64,000 nt of DNA from Robertmurraya_A mangrovi. GTDB lineage: Bacteria; Bacillota; Bacilli; Bacillales; Cytobacillaceae. The position numbers were made by a program, and so were the translations under genes. The first letter of the stretch is position 1. Every line of letters begins with the position of its first letter. The notes under the pieces are model-generated. The model made no database searches. It worked only from the letters and a program-made list of their open reading frames with translations, and was not told the DNA's origin. The stretch covers positions 1-64,000 of the forward strand of contig NZ_JAXOFX010000006.1 of NCBI RefSeq assembly GCF_034427655.1, in the 5' to 3' direction. Of this stretch, positions 35,350-44,848 are shown one piece after another.

Positions 35350-37041
35350 TTAAACTTTAAACCTAGCAACCAATTCTTGCAGGTTTACCGCTAATTGAGA
35401 CAAGCTTTGTGCACTTGCGGTTACTTCTTCTATCGTTGCTACATTTTCTTGTGTTCCTGCACTTACTTGTTGGGAGGATGCGACGCCCGCTTCAGCAATC
35501 GATTGTACATGTTCAATTGCTTGTACCATTTGTCCACTTAGAGCGTGCAGCTCTTCGATGGATGAGGATACTTCTTCCACTTTTCGGGCAACAACATCAA
35601 TGGAATTTTCAATTTGTTCAAAGGATGAATGAGCTTTATTTGTAAATTGCAAGCCTTCTTCAACCACTTGATTTTGCTCTTCCATAGAAGTGACGGCTTT
35701 CGTTGTTTCTTCCTGAATCTTATGAATCATCCCCGTGATTTGTTCAGCTGATTTTCTAGATTCTTCAGCCAATTTTCGGACCTCATCCGCAACAACCGCA
35801 AACCCTTTTCCATGCTCTCCAGCACGTGCTGCTTCAATGGCCGCGTTCAAAGCTAAAAGATTCGTTTGTTCCGCAATTTGAGTGATAAAGCCAACAATAT
35901 TTTGGATTTCTTTTGATTGATTTCCTAACTCACGGACAGTATCAGCAGTTGAATGAACAGATTCATTGATTTTAGTCATCTGATTTACAACATTGGTTAT
36001 GGATTCAGCTCCCTCTTTCGTGATTAAGTTTGCTGATTCCGTCGAATGAAGCATGTCCTCACTATTTTGAGTCATTTGATCCATTCCAGATGCCATCTCT
36101 TCCATTGACGTTTTGATTTCTGAAAAGAGTCGAAGTTGTTGTTCGGTTCCTTCTGCATTTTGTTGGATTAACTGTGCAATTTCCTCGCTTGAGCTGCTGC
36201 TTTCCTCCGCACTAGCGGTTAATTGTTCGCTACTTGCTGCCACTGATGATGCAGACGATCGAACTTCTGATACGACACTTCTTAAATCAGTTGTCATTTG
36301 ATTAAAAGCATCCCCTAGTTGGCGAATCTCATCTTTTGTCTTGACATTTACTCTTGAGACGGATAAATTTCCAGATGCCACTTCTTTCATTGCTTGTACA
36401 ACCGTTTGCACTGGAAGGGTGATTTGACGACTAATCATGAACGCAATGACTACTCCTAGCACTAATGAAACAATTACGATGATAAGAGAGATGTTCCCTG
36501 TTTGAATGACTTCACTTGTTGTAGACTCTATTCCAGTTTCCATATGGCTTACTTGATAAGTAATCAGTTCCTCAATCGTCTCATTAAAAGCTGCACTCAC
36601 TTCATTCGCACTTGTATTCATCACCATGGCATAGCCATCTTCATTTCCTACTTTTTTAAAACTAATGGCTTGTCCCATGACATCACTGAATTTTTGATGA
36701 AGTATGTAAAGGTACTCGACTAATTGCTTTGGTCTCTCCGCAGTCGTAACCGCTTTCAATTCATCTAGTTTATTAATAAATTGGTTATTAGCCTCTTCGT
36801 AGTTCTTTAAGTGAGACTCATCATTGGATATAACATATCCACGAACAGCTAAGGTTTGATTGGTCATTTCTTGTTTTAAATCCTTCACTAACATGAGTTT
36901 CGAAACTCGATCGTCAAACAAAGCTTTGTAACCTTCATTGACGTTAGCAAGCTGGAAAGTTCCGAATCCTCCTACTAAAACTAACAAAATTAAAATAATT
37001 GAGAAACCGCTGATTAATTTTTTCCTGATTGTCCAATTCAT
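35350..37041 (-). CDS. Methyl-accepting chemotaxis protein
   Basis: A 563-residue transmembrane chemoreceptor. Residues 10-32 and about 178-200 are membrane helices flanking a four-helix-bundle sensor domain with the MCP-typical KLMLVKDLKQEMTNQTLAVRGYV. A HAMP domain (201-255) and a long signalling coiled coil follow; the tip IAEQTNLLALNAAIEAARAGEHGKGFAVVADEVRKLAEES is intact. It signals to CheA/CheW. The ligand is unknown. Confidence 0.95.
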   Translation of the reverse strand: MNWTIRKKLISGFSIILILLVLVGGFGTFQLANVNEGYKALFDDRVSKLMLVKDLKQEMTNQTLAVRGYVISNDESHLKNYEEANNQFINKLDELKAVTTAERPKQLVEYLYILHQKFSDVMGQAISFKKVGNEDGYAMVMNTSANEVSAAFNETIEELITYQVSHMETGIESTTSEVIQTGNISLIIVIVSLVLGVVIAFMISRQITLPVQTVVQAMKEVASGNLSVSRVNVKTKDEIRQLGDAFNQMTTDLRSVVSEVRSSASSVAASSEQLTASAEESSSSSEEIAQLIQQNAEGTEQQLRLFSEIKTSMEEMASGMDQMTQNSEDMLHSTESANLITKEGAESITNVVNQMTKINESVHSTADTVRELGNQSKEIQNIVGFITQIAEQTNLLALNAAIEAARAGEHGKGFAVVADEVRKLAEESRKSAEQITGMIHKIQEETTKAVTSMEEQNQVVEEGLQFTNKAHSSFEQIENSIDVVARKVEEVSSSIEELHALSGQMVQAIEHVQSIAEAGVASSQQVSAGTQENVATIEEVTASAQSLSQLAVNLQELVARFKV

Positions 37042-37193
37042 AAGATCCCCCCCTGGTTTTTAACCCTATATAGTTCTTTATAATTAAAATTATCGCATAA
37101 AATAGGGCTTTTTGAAAAGAAATTAATCCTTTAATCCTAGTTATTTTTTAGAATATTAGAACTATTAGTGGAATAGCTATGAATTTGGCCATA

Positions 37194-37228
37194 TATAAAA
37201 AACCCAGATCCAATCTCAGACCTGGGTT
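37194..37228 (-). terminator. Terminator overlapping the stop of the 113-aa gene
   Basis: AACCCAG and CTGGGTT pair and are followed by TTTTTTATA on the minus strand. The first arm overlaps the stop codon. Confidence 0.75.
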
Positions 37229-37568
37229 AAAATGTGGCAAGTAAAGATTTAATATTCGACAGCCTCACCGAAAACAAATACAAATCCTGATAGTTGCTTT
37301 CCACATATTCATCAATGGTAACCAATTTCTCTTTCACACGGTCGACTAGCACTGGCGTGACTTTTTCATCCCAAACAAATTTATTCACCCTTAACAGTTC
37401 CTCTGAGATAATGTTAAACCGATACTCATCCACCAGTGACTTTAACCGATACACCTTGTCATGATGAAACTCGAAATGTGTTTCCTTATTATAGCTTCTA
37501 TACACTAAATCAATGAAGCTTTTTAACTGCTCGGCTAACAGGGTAGCTTTTTCCATTTGAACATTCAT
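37227..37568 (-). CDS. Hypothetical helical protein, 113 aa
   Basis: A soluble, mostly helical protein beginning MNVQMEKATLLAEQLKSFIDLVYRSY. No family is recognised. The ATG at 37568 is preceded by GAGGTGAGG; a GTG at 37577 is also open. It lies 50 bases downstream of the histidine kinase gene on the same strand and may be in the same operon. Confidence 0.6.
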   Translation of the reverse strand: MNVQMEKATLLAEQLKSFIDLVYRSYNKETHFEFHHDKVYRLKSLVDEYRFNIISEELLRVNKFVWDEKVTPVLVDRVKEKLVTIDEYVESNYQDLYLFSVRLSNIKSLLATF

Positions 37569-37617
37569 GTTCCTCACCTCTATACCTATGTATAAGATTC
37601 GGAACCACGATTCATGC

Positions 37618-39768
37618 CTACAGCTTGATGGTCACTTTAAACAAATCTCCGTCCACCTCGATTTCCATCATTCCTTCATGAAGGTCGACGATAGACTTTG
37701 CAATGGCTAAACCTAGGCCGGAGCCATCTGTATGACGAGAGGTATCTCCTCGTTTGAACCGTTCAAATAACTCCTCGATGTTTTCGCTTAATTCATACTT
37801 CGTCACATTCTTAAAACTAATCATCGCTCTTCCGTTTTCTTCTTTTAAAGCAATAAACACTCGTGTACCTTCTAAGGCATATTTAAGAATGTTTTCGATT
37901 AAATTATCAAACACCCGCCATAGCTTTTGTCCATCCACATAAGTCGTAAGCGGAACATCTGGTTTGCTGACACGAAAAATTAAATGGGTGTCCATAATTT
38001 GTTCTTCATGTTCCGCTAATGCTTGCTCTAGTAATTGAGAGAGGTCCACTTGTGCTTTGTTTAATTCCATATTTCCGCTGACCATCTTGGAAACCTCAAA
38101 AAGGTCTTCAATCAATACTTTTAATTTCTTCGATTTGCGATCAATCACATCGATATAGGAGTTTCTCTCTCCTTCATCTAGATTTGGTTTTTTCAGCAAT
38201 TCGGTATAAGCAATAAGTGAAGTTAATGGAGTACGGAGGTCGTGACTAACGTTTGTAATCAATTCCGTCTTTAACCGCTCACTTTTTAACTGCTCATTTC
38301 GAGAGGTGATTACACCTGACTTGAGTGTATTAATATCAGCTGCAAATGACGATAGCGGGCTGTAACCTTCATCAACAGGGATGGTCACTTCCAAGTTACC
38401 AGCTGTCATTTCCTTTGTGCTTACCATAATTTGATTCAAGTAACCGATGCGTTTTAAGAGTAAATATACGGCTCCTAGTCCCACTAGGATAAAACATATT
38501 CCTAGCAAAATGAAAGGCGTAGGCCTCTGGATAAAAGATAGGACCGTTACTGAGATAATTACAATTAAACTCCCTAGTAAAATCATTATCTGAGTCCCAA
38601 TACTTCTAATGAGAAATGCATCATTTATTACGTTATAGCTTTTATTAAGAAAACTCTTACGCCATTCCTCTTGAATGGCTTCCGATTCTCTTAGTCTTCT
38701 ATATAATAACTTAACCATCATGACAATCATGCCAATCATGAACGTTGTAATCATAAACGTACCTAACAGCCCTTTTAGATTTTTTTCAAAATAAATCGAA
38801 AGAAAGTTGTAGGTATCCATATAATAAAATGCTGTGAGTCCCATGCCGACAATGATTAAAGCGTTCAAATCAATAGGGAGATAACGTTTCCAAATCACTA
38901 AACTAGCTTCAAAAAACCTTCTCTTATATAAAAATAGCAAACTTCCTACTAAACTAATGAACCCCGTTATAACGTAAAAATAGAAGATTTGTTTTTCTTG
39001 ATTAAACTGATGATAGTTGTAGATTAAATTACTCGTTTCTGGAGCTGATTTCTTCACCCCGATATATCCCTTCAGCTTTATAGGAGTGATTTCAAAATGA
39101 GGGGGTCCAGATGGTTGAAGAGTACCGCTCCATTCAACCATGTGAAGCATATGTTCACTATTAATATCATTTTTATTTCGAATATTTGAATATTCCATGC
39201 CAGTATTCACATCTTTTAGGTGATAGGCAAATACCTCCTTGTAATCTAGAAGATAAGGCAATCCTAACTTAAGATTCTCATAATATTGTTCCATTTCTTT
39301 TGTTCGTTCTTTCATAATAAAAGATTTCACATATTCATCTTCTTTAAAAAAACGTGTCATATCTAGTATTTTGTTCGTTCTTTCCATATTTAACTTCTTT
39401 ACTTTATTCTCATCTTTTGCCTTTTTCGCTTCATCAATTTGGTATTGATATTGTTGATTAATCAGTCTCGTTTGAGTTTCTAGACTACCTTTCTCGGAAC
39501 GTAGCTGCTGAATATCTTCTTCTGTAATCATATTAGGCAACTGATATTTGGCTTCATTTTTACTCATATAGTAGATTTCATTTTTCCCTAAATACTCGAG
39601 AAATTCACCCACATAAGGAAAGTCATTGTATTCAAAAAAACTTTTACCCCAATATTTATTCCCATACGTTAGGAATGAAAAAATACTTCCTATTCCATAA
39701 GTTAGGATAATTACCATGACCACTACTAAAAATTTATTTTTCGATTTTATACCCAATTCCCCACACAA
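37618..39768 (-). CDS. Sensor histidine kinase, 716 aa
   Basis: A membrane kinase: N-terminal helix (about residues 13-33), an extracytoplasmic domain of about 240 residues with a coiled-coil part, several further helices between about residues 265 and 440, a HAMP-like linker, then HisKA with VSHDLRTPLTSLIAYTELL and HATPase with DNLIENILKYALEG, RFKRGDTSRHTDGSGLGLAIAKSIV. The start is a TTG at 39768 that overlaps the regulator gene by 35 bases; a TTG at 39756 is an alternative. It forms a pair with the regulator at 39734-40426. The signal is unknown. Confidence 0.9.
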   Translation of the reverse strand: MCGELGIKSKNKFLVVVMVIILTYGIGSIFSFLTYGNKYWGKSFFEYNDFPYVGEFLEYLGKNEIYYMSKNEAKYQLPNMITEEDIQQLRSEKGSLETQTRLINQQYQYQIDEAKKAKDENKVKKLNMERTNKILDMTRFFKEDEYVKSFIMKERTKEMEQYYENLKLGLPYLLDYKEVFAYHLKDVNTGMEYSNIRNKNDINSEHMLHMVEWSGTLQPSGPPHFEITPIKLKGYIGVKKSAPETSNLIYNYHQFNQEKQIFYFYVITGFISLVGSLLFLYKRRFFEASLVIWKRYLPIDLNALIIVGMGLTAFYYMDTYNFLSIYFEKNLKGLLGTFMITTFMIGMIVMMVKLLYRRLRESEAIQEEWRKSFLNKSYNVINDAFLIRSIGTQIMILLGSLIVIISVTVLSFIQRPTPFILLGICFILVGLGAVYLLLKRIGYLNQIMVSTKEMTAGNLEVTIPVDEGYSPLSSFAADINTLKSGVITSRNEQLKSERLKTELITNVSHDLRTPLTSLIAYTELLKKPNLDEGERNSYIDVIDRKSKKLKVLIEDLFEVSKMVSGNMELNKAQVDLSQLLEQALAEHEEQIMDTHLIFRVSKPDVPLTTYVDGQKLWRVFDNLIENILKYALEGTRVFIALKEENGRAMISFKNVTKYELSENIEELFERFKRGDTSRHTDGSGLGLAIAKSIVDLHEGMMEIEVDGDLFKVTIKL

Positions 39769-40426
39769 CCTTTAAATATTTTGGATTCTTCGGATTAATT
39801 TCCACTTTCCCACGAATTTTCCGGATATGTACCGCTACCGTATTTTCTACATTAAAGCCTGGTTCCTTCCAAACGAGTTCATAGATTTCACTGATTGAAA
39901 ACACTCTCCCCTTATTGACCATTAATAACTCTAAAATACGGTACTCAATAGGAGTTAGTTTAATCGGCTCTCCGTGAACCGTTACTTGTTTAGCCTCTTG
40001 ATTTAGAATCAGTCCATTTATATCTATTACTTTACTTTTTTCCTCATAAGTTCCTAGAGTGACATATCGACGCAGCTGAGATTTTACTCTCGCAATCAGT
40101 TCAACAGGATTAAAAGGCTTCGTAACATAATCGTCTGCCCCAATTTGTAAGCCTAATATTTTGTCCGTGTCTTCACTCTTGGCACTTAGCATAATGATCG
40201 GAATGTTCTTCTTCTCACGAATCTTAAACGTTGTCGTTATCCCATCCTGACGCGGCATCATAATATCCATCACGATCAAATGGACCTCCTGTTCATTTAA
40301 ACAGTCCATCGCCTCTAGGCCATCCTTTGCTTGAATTACCCGTAAACCTTCATTTCGTAAATAAATTTCAATTCCTTCCCGAATCTCTTTATCATCATCC
40401 ACTACTAAAACTGTTAATGGTTCCAT
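39734..40426 (-). CDS. OmpR-family response regulator
   Basis: A 230-residue regulator with receiver domain (acidic pocket VVDDDKE, phospho-acceptor D54 in MDIMMPRQDG, Lys in VTKPFNPVELIARV) and winged-helix DNA-binding domain (LTPIEYRILELLMVNKGRVFS, VAVHIRKIRGK). It resembles VanR/VncR-type regulators. ATG at 40426 behind GGAG. It is the first gene of the two-component operon. Confidence 0.93.
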   Translation of the reverse strand: MEPLTVLVVDDDKEIREGIEIYLRNEGLRVIQAKDGLEAMDCLNEQEVHLIVMDIMMPRQDGITTTFKIREKKNIPIIMLSAKSEDTDKILGLQIGADDYVTKPFNPVELIARVKSQLRRYVTLGTYEEKSKVIDINGLILNQEAKQVTVHGEPIKLTPIEYRILELLMVNKGRVFSISEIYELVWKEPGFNVENTVAVHIRKIRGKVEINPKNPKYLKVVWGIGYKIEK

Positions 40427-40972
40427 CCTACATACTCCTCCGTAATTTCACACTATTTCCTATTTTAGTCTCATTTTTGTAAAAATCTAGTGAAATAGGA
40501 GGGATTTTGAAATAGTAGACTTGATTACAACCTTACACACTTTGAAATTTGCCGCCTCCTTTCAAGCTACCCTTATTGTAAAAGCCAAAATTGAAGAATT
40601 TCTTATGATAAAAATGAAGAATTTCTTAAGATTTTTATTTTCATCATTGATTGTTAGGTAAAAGGAATACTTTCTAACTGACTAGATGAATCCTGATTTC
40701 GAAATTTTTAACCAATATATACATGTCTATATCACTACAACAAATGACAAAATAGGAGGAAATATTCATTTATTTCTATTTACGAAATAATCGACAAACT
40801 CCTATCGTTTCTTACAATATTAGAACTGGACGGCCTATATGATTCGGCAAATTTTTACGCTTTAATCCAATAAAATAGTTTTTAGATTCCCTAAAGAATA
40901 TCTCTTATCTCGACATACATAGATCATGCAATCTTTAGGGAACCTACTATTTTTTAATCAGGGAGTGATAGT
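40427..40972. other. Intergenic region between divergent operons
   Basis: An AT-rich stretch of about 545 bases. It must contain the promoters of the two-component operon and of the carboxypeptidase gene. A large hairpin lies at 40872-40955. No gene is seen. Confidence 0.55.
40872..40955 (+). terminator. Leader hairpin (possible attenuator) before carboxypeptidase
   Basis: TTCCCTAAAGA (40887-40897) pairs with TCTTTAGGGAA (40932-40942) and AAAATAGT (40872-40879) with ACTATTTT (40946-40953), followed by TTTTT. This looks like a terminator placed 15-20 bases upstream of the start codon and so inside the leader. No gene ends just upstream. Confidence 0.6.
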
Positions 40973-42184
40973 ATGAAAGGGAAAAAACTATTAACGGGGT
41001 TAAGTGTGATTGCTTTATGTGCAAGTCTTGCTTCGCCCACTTTTGCGACGAACTCTTCTAATGGAAATTTAACCAATCCGAATCAAGAGCTGCCCGTTGT
41101 AGGATTTACTGATTATGCGGAAATGGTGAAGCGTCTCCAACAAATTGAACAAAACAGTCAAGGGTTGGTGTCTCTTGAAGTAGTCGGTCAATCCAATCGT
41201 GGAAGAGATATTTATAAAGCACGTGTAGGAACGGGTAAGAAAGTTGTTCTAATTGAAAGTGAGATCCATGGAAATGAAAAAACGGGAACAGAAGCCCTTT
41301 TAAGCATTCTTCAACATTTAGGTTCTAGTAACTCTCCTCAAGCTAAGAAAATTAGAGAGGAAATTACGTTAGTGGTGTTACCAAAAATGAACCCTGATGC
41401 ATCTGAGTTAGACCGTCGTGGAAATGACCTTTCTTGGGCAGAGGTAGTAGAAAGATTCCCTCAGCTTGCGGAAGCATCTAGACCAGCTTGGAATTATTAT
41501 GCTTCAGGGGTCAGACAAGCAAGAGATTACACGGGCAAGCCAGGGTTTGACGTGAATCGTGACTTTAACCCAGACTTAAATTATGTACCTAAGGCAAGTG
41601 ATGTTCCTGGTGCTTCCAATCGCCCAGGCTGGTACATCACTCCAGAAGCTCAAACCGTTCGTGATGTATATAAATCATTAAAAGCAGAATTCGGTAAAGT
41701 GGATGTGTTTATTGACCTTCATCACCAAGGTCAATACTATGTAGAAGGAACAGATGACCTGGTAACGATGTCACTATCAGCTGACTTTGTTCCAGATCCA
41801 AATACACCTGCGGGAGCAAAATACGCACAATATAAAGATAACTATAACTTCGAGTATTCTAAGCAGCTTAACCTTGCTGCCTATAATGCACTTCAATCAT
41901 TAGGCAATAACTCACCATTCAACAACATTACTTTATATGACCAAAACCTTGACTTACCTGGTACGGCTCTAGGTAGCTTTGCCCTAAACGGTAGTGGAAC
42001 GGTTCTATTTGAGGTGAGAGGTCAGTCTCATACATTAGGACAAAAGAAAAAAGGTCAGCTAGTGAAAGCCGTTGAAACGGGTCTTTATGGAATTATCAAT
42101 GGAGTGGCAGATGGTTCTGTTGAACAATTAGATGCATCTAAATACAATCAAATTCCTCGCACGTCTTATAGTCCTGGGTTCTAA
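40973..42184 (+). CDS. Secreted M14 zinc carboxypeptidase
   Basis: A 403-residue exported peptidase. The signal peptide (MKGKKLLTGLSVIALCASLA, cleaved after about SPTFA) is followed by an M14 catalytic domain: zinc ligands H99 and E102 (SEIHGNEKTG), substrate Asn-Arg N195/R196 (DVNRDFN), third zinc His at 250 (DLHHQGQYY) and catalytic E347 (LFEVRGQSH). It should cleave C-terminal residues from peptides or peptidoglycan stems; the specificity is unknown. It has a strong terminator. Confidence 0.9.
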   Translation: MKGKKLLTGLSVIALCASLASPTFATNSSNGNLTNPNQELPVVGFTDYAEMVKRLQQIEQNSQGLVSLEVVGQSNRGRDIYKARVGTGKKVVLIESEIHGNEKTGTEALLSILQHLGSSNSPQAKKIREEITLVVLPKMNPDASELDRRGNDLSWAEVVERFPQLAEASRPAWNYYASGVRQARDYTGKPGFDVNRDFNPDLNYVPKASDVPGASNRPGWYITPEAQTVRDVYKSLKAEFGKVDVFIDLHHQGQYYVEGTDDLVTMSLSADFVPDPNTPAGAKYAQYKDNYNFEYSKQLNLAAYNALQSLGNNSPFNNITLYDQNLDLPGTALGSFALNGSGTVLFEVRGQSHTLGQKKKGQLVKAVETGLYGIINGVADGSVEQLDASKYNQIPRTSYSPGF

Positions 42185-42191
42185 TCAAACG

Positions 42192-42227
42192 AAAACCCTT
42201 AGCTGCTGTTGAGCTGCTAAGGGTTTT
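42192..42227. terminator. Bidirectional terminator
   Basis: AAAACCCTTAGC and GCTAAGGGTTTT form a 12-bp stem with T-runs on both strands between converging genes. Confidence 0.85.
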
Positions 42228-42237
42228 CTAATTCCAT

Positions 42238-42615
42238 TTATGCAAATAATTTTTTGACTTGCTTCAATACTTTTTTATCACTTGTAGACATGTTCTTCGG
42301 TTTGATAGGTGAAACCACACTAAATTCTTCTTCCAGCTTGGATGACATAATCTGAAGATAAAACGCAGACGATTTTTTATCTCCACCAAGATATCCTTTT
42401 AAAATCTTCATCTTATTAAGTGGACCGGTAATTTCCTCGTTGTACTCCCACTGAATTTCATTTTTATAAAGGGTATCCATTTTTTCTTTCAATGCCATAG
42501 CTTCTGATACAGCTTCTTCTGGAGTATTAAAAAAAGTATTGGATCTCTTTAAACCTTTTTTCTTCACTCCGTCTCCAGCTTTTGCTTGATATACCATACT
42601 TGTTTTTGTTTTCAT
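42238..42615 (-). CDS. Hypothetical protein, 125 aa
   Basis: A small basic protein (MKTKTSMVYQAKAGDGVKKKG at the N-terminus) with no membrane segment. No family is recognised. The ATG at 42615 is preferred because AGGAAGG touches the first ATG at 42624. It ends at a shared terminator. It has an SNTFFNTPEEAVSEAM stretch reminiscent of a surface-exposed helix. Confidence 0.6.
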   Translation of the reverse strand: MKTKTSMVYQAKAGDGVKKKGLKRSNTFFNTPEEAVSEAMALKEKMDTLYKNEIQWEYNEEITGPLNKMKILKGYLGGDKKSSAFYLQIMSSKLEEEFSVVSPIKPKNMSTSDKKVLKQVKKLFA

Positions 42616-42835
42616 CTTGGTCATCCTTCCTAAATGGTCTCTCGCCTTCTGCCAAAAGAGATAAGCACCAGAAGACCAAGGGGATGTCCCCTTCTATGTA
42701 AGTATACCCTTAAATGCCAAAAACTACATTGTTTTATTAAAATTCACTCTATTTATTTTTTATTTTAAAGGGAAAGTTATACATTATCAGACTTATGTGA
42801 GATAATGGACTCTTAAGGAAAGGTGGTTAACCCCC

Positions 42836-43006
42836 ATGAAAAATAAAGTGAAGTATGAGGTAAACCAAAAAGTTTTACTTAAATCTACTGGTGAAACGGT
42901 TACCATCAGCAAATGCAGTTACGTCGCGAATATGAAAAGATATTCTTATACGTTAAAGGAACATCCGAATACTTTTTATTTTGAAGAGGAATTAGGAACG
43001 ATTTAA
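42836..43006 (+). CDS. Small protein, 56 aa
   Basis: ATG at 42836 is preceded by AAAGGTGG at eight bases. The peptide begins MKNKVKYEVNQKVLLKSTGE and ends PNTFYFEEELGTI; the alternation of strands suggests a small beta-barrel (SH3-like) fold. It was too short for simple ORF cutoffs. A terminator follows at 43137. No function is known. Confidence 0.6.
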   Translation: MKNKVKYEVNQKVLLKSTGETVTISKCSYVANMKRYSYTLKEHPNTFYFEEELGTI

Positions 43007-43136
43007 CTTCACTCCTTCTTCCTACTTTTTAAATTAATAATTCGAACCATACTAGATGAATTTAAGGTATTATAGTTGTCTTTTGCGCTAATGTACTTTA
43101 AATGTCTAGTTTTTTTATTTGTAACTCTCATTAGAA

Positions 43137-43167
43137 AAGCGGCTAAAACCTAGCCGCTTATTTTTTC
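43137..43167. terminator. Strong terminator
   Basis: AAGCGGCTA and TAGCCGCTT form a 9-bp stem followed by ATTTTTTCT on the plus strand and a shorter T-run on the minus strand. It serves the small gene at 42836 and the oxidoreductase gene. Confidence 0.85.
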
Positions 43168-43169
43168 TA

Positions 43170-44291
43170 TTACTCTACCACTGGGAACCAACCAGGTGTA
43201 TGGATAATTGCTCCCCAAAGCGGATCTGGAATCACAAGTCTTTCTTGATCCTTTTTGGAAAGAGTCGTCGCAATTTCACTTTCTCTTCCCTTCTCCACTT
43301 TTTCCACCCAATCCGGCTCCATAATTAACTCACGTCCTAAGGCTAGTAAAGGAACACCTGTCCGAATCGCTTTCAATGCCTCATCCGCCGTATGAATGGA
43401 ACCCACTCCGATTAACGGAACTCGGTTACCGATCTTTTCTAGTAGATGCTCCATTCGCGTTTTGGTTTCATCCGCTCCACGTCTAGGCTTCGACCAAAAA
43501 TCCTGTAAGGAGACATGAAGATAATCTAGTTCTTGATCGGCTAAAGCATCAACAAGTGCCAATGTTTCTACCATCGTGATTCCAGGAGTATGTTCTTCCT
43601 CTGGTGAAAAACGATAGCCGACGATAAAAGGCTCTTTCGCATGTTCAGCTACAACCCTTTTTACTTCTTTCACGATGGCAAGTGGAAAACTCATTCGTTT
43701 TTCTAAGCTTCCGCCCCATTTGTCTTCACGACGGTTCGTTTGCGGGGAGAAAAACTGTTGAATCAAGTACCCGTTCGCTCCATGGATTTCAACCCCATCA
43801 AACCCAGCTTCAATCGCACGTCGAGTGGTCTCTCCAAACGCTTTTACAATCTCATCGACTTCAGACTCTTCCAATGCTCGTGGAGTGATGTCACTACCCT
43901 CTTTTCCAACCGCACTCGCACTAACCGTTTCCCCGTTTGGTACTAACTCAGGTGGACATTCACGACCTCCATGAAAAATTTGAAGAACAGCCGTCGCTCC
44001 CTGCTCCCTTAGGGCACTGGCTAGACGACGTAAGCTTGGAATCATCTCATCCGTATCTCCACCAAACTCACCATGAAATCCTTTTCCGTTTTTCGTCACA
44101 TATGTACATGCAGTAATCGCCAGTCCCACACCTTTTGTTCGGCGAATGTAATAATTGATTTCTTCATCAGAAACGGTTCCATCCGGATGGGAAGAAAAGT
44201 TGGTCATGGGTGCTAAAACGATTCGATTTTTTAGTTCATGTCCACTTTTTAGCTTGACGGTATCAAAAAGTGGTTTATAGTTAGGATTCAT
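43170..44291 (-). CDS. NADH:flavin oxidoreductase (old yellow enzyme family)
   Basis: A 373-residue FMN-containing TIM-barrel enzyme, similar in length to B. subtilis YqiG. Characteristic parts are LKNRIVLAPMTNFSSHPDG, QIFHGGREC, the flavin/substrate motif GFDGVEIHGANGYLIQQFFSPQTNRREDKWGGS with the catalytic His-Asn pair, and PLIGVGSIHTADEAL. The ATG at 44291 behind AAGGAG is chosen over the long open extension. The physiological substrate is unknown; these enzymes reduce activated C=C bonds. Confidence 0.93.
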   Translation of the reverse strand: MNPNYKPLFDTVKLKSGHELKNRIVLAPMTNFSSHPDGTVSDEEINYYIRRTKGVGLAITACTYVTKNGKGFHGEFGGDTDEMIPSLRRLASALREQGATAVLQIFHGGRECPPELVPNGETVSASAVGKEGSDITPRALEESEVDEIVKAFGETTRRAIEAGFDGVEIHGANGYLIQQFFSPQTNRREDKWGGSLEKRMSFPLAIVKEVKRVVAEHAKEPFIVGYRFSPEEEHTPGITMVETLALVDALADQELDYLHVSLQDFWSKPRRGADETKTRMEHLLEKIGNRVPLIGVGSIHTADEALKAIRTGVPLLALGRELIMEPDWVEKVEKGRESEIATTLSKKDQERLVIPDPLWGAIIHTPGWFPVVE

Positions 44292-44450
44292 ATTAGACTC
44301 ACTCCTTTTATAAAATAACAACTTTGTAGCCAGTAACATACCCATATAAGTTACCCAATTACGACGCGAATATGAACGTACCTCTAAAGAATTAGCGTAA
44401 CAGTTAGTGTGATATAATAAGGACAGAAGCCTAAAGGAGCGAACAGAAAA

Positions 44451-44744
44451 GTGAACAAAGAAGTCGAAAAACAAATTATTGAAAACTACCAAAAAGACGA
44501 AAATATGATGATTTTAGTTTTTGCCCAATGGTGTGTAAACAACAATCTTGACCCAGTTAAGCTTTATACAGAAGCTTATCCTAATCAAGTGAGTAACCCC
44601 GCCTTATTAAAAACGATGGAGGAGTTAACGGTGGATAAAGAAGAAGCAGGTGAGATTCCTACTAGCACGGTGTTAAATGTATTATCTCTATTTGGGAATG
44701 AGGATTTGGCTTTTGTCGTTTCGGAGTATGCGAAAAAACTGTAA
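44451..44744 (+). CDS. Conserved hypothetical protein, 97 aa
   Basis: A small acidic helical protein with MNKEVEKQIIENYQKDENMM at the N-terminus and AQWCVNNNLDPVKLYTEAYPNQ in the middle. I believe similar proteins occur in other Bacillus species but cannot name the family. GTG start 44451 behind AAAGGAG. It is divergent from the oxidoreductase gene. Confidence 0.65.
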   Translation: MNKEVEKQIIENYQKDENMMILVFAQWCVNNNLDPVKLYTEAYPNQVSNPALLKTMEELTVDKEEAGEIPTSTVLNVLSLFGNEDLAFVVSEYAKKL

Positions 44745-44786
44745 TTATAGTTATTCTATTTTTAATTGTGAAAAACTTAGTTTAAT

Positions 44787-44834
44787 CAAATAGTAAAAGC
44801 TGCTCATCAAATTTTGAGCAGCTTTTACTATTTG
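44787..44834. terminator. Perfect 20-bp stem terminator
   Basis: CAAATAGTAAAAGCTGCTCA and TGAGCAGCTTTTACTATTTG form a perfect 20-bp stem around an 8-base loop, between converging genes. Confidence 0.85.
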
Positions 44835-44848
44835 ATTGCCTTATGCAA

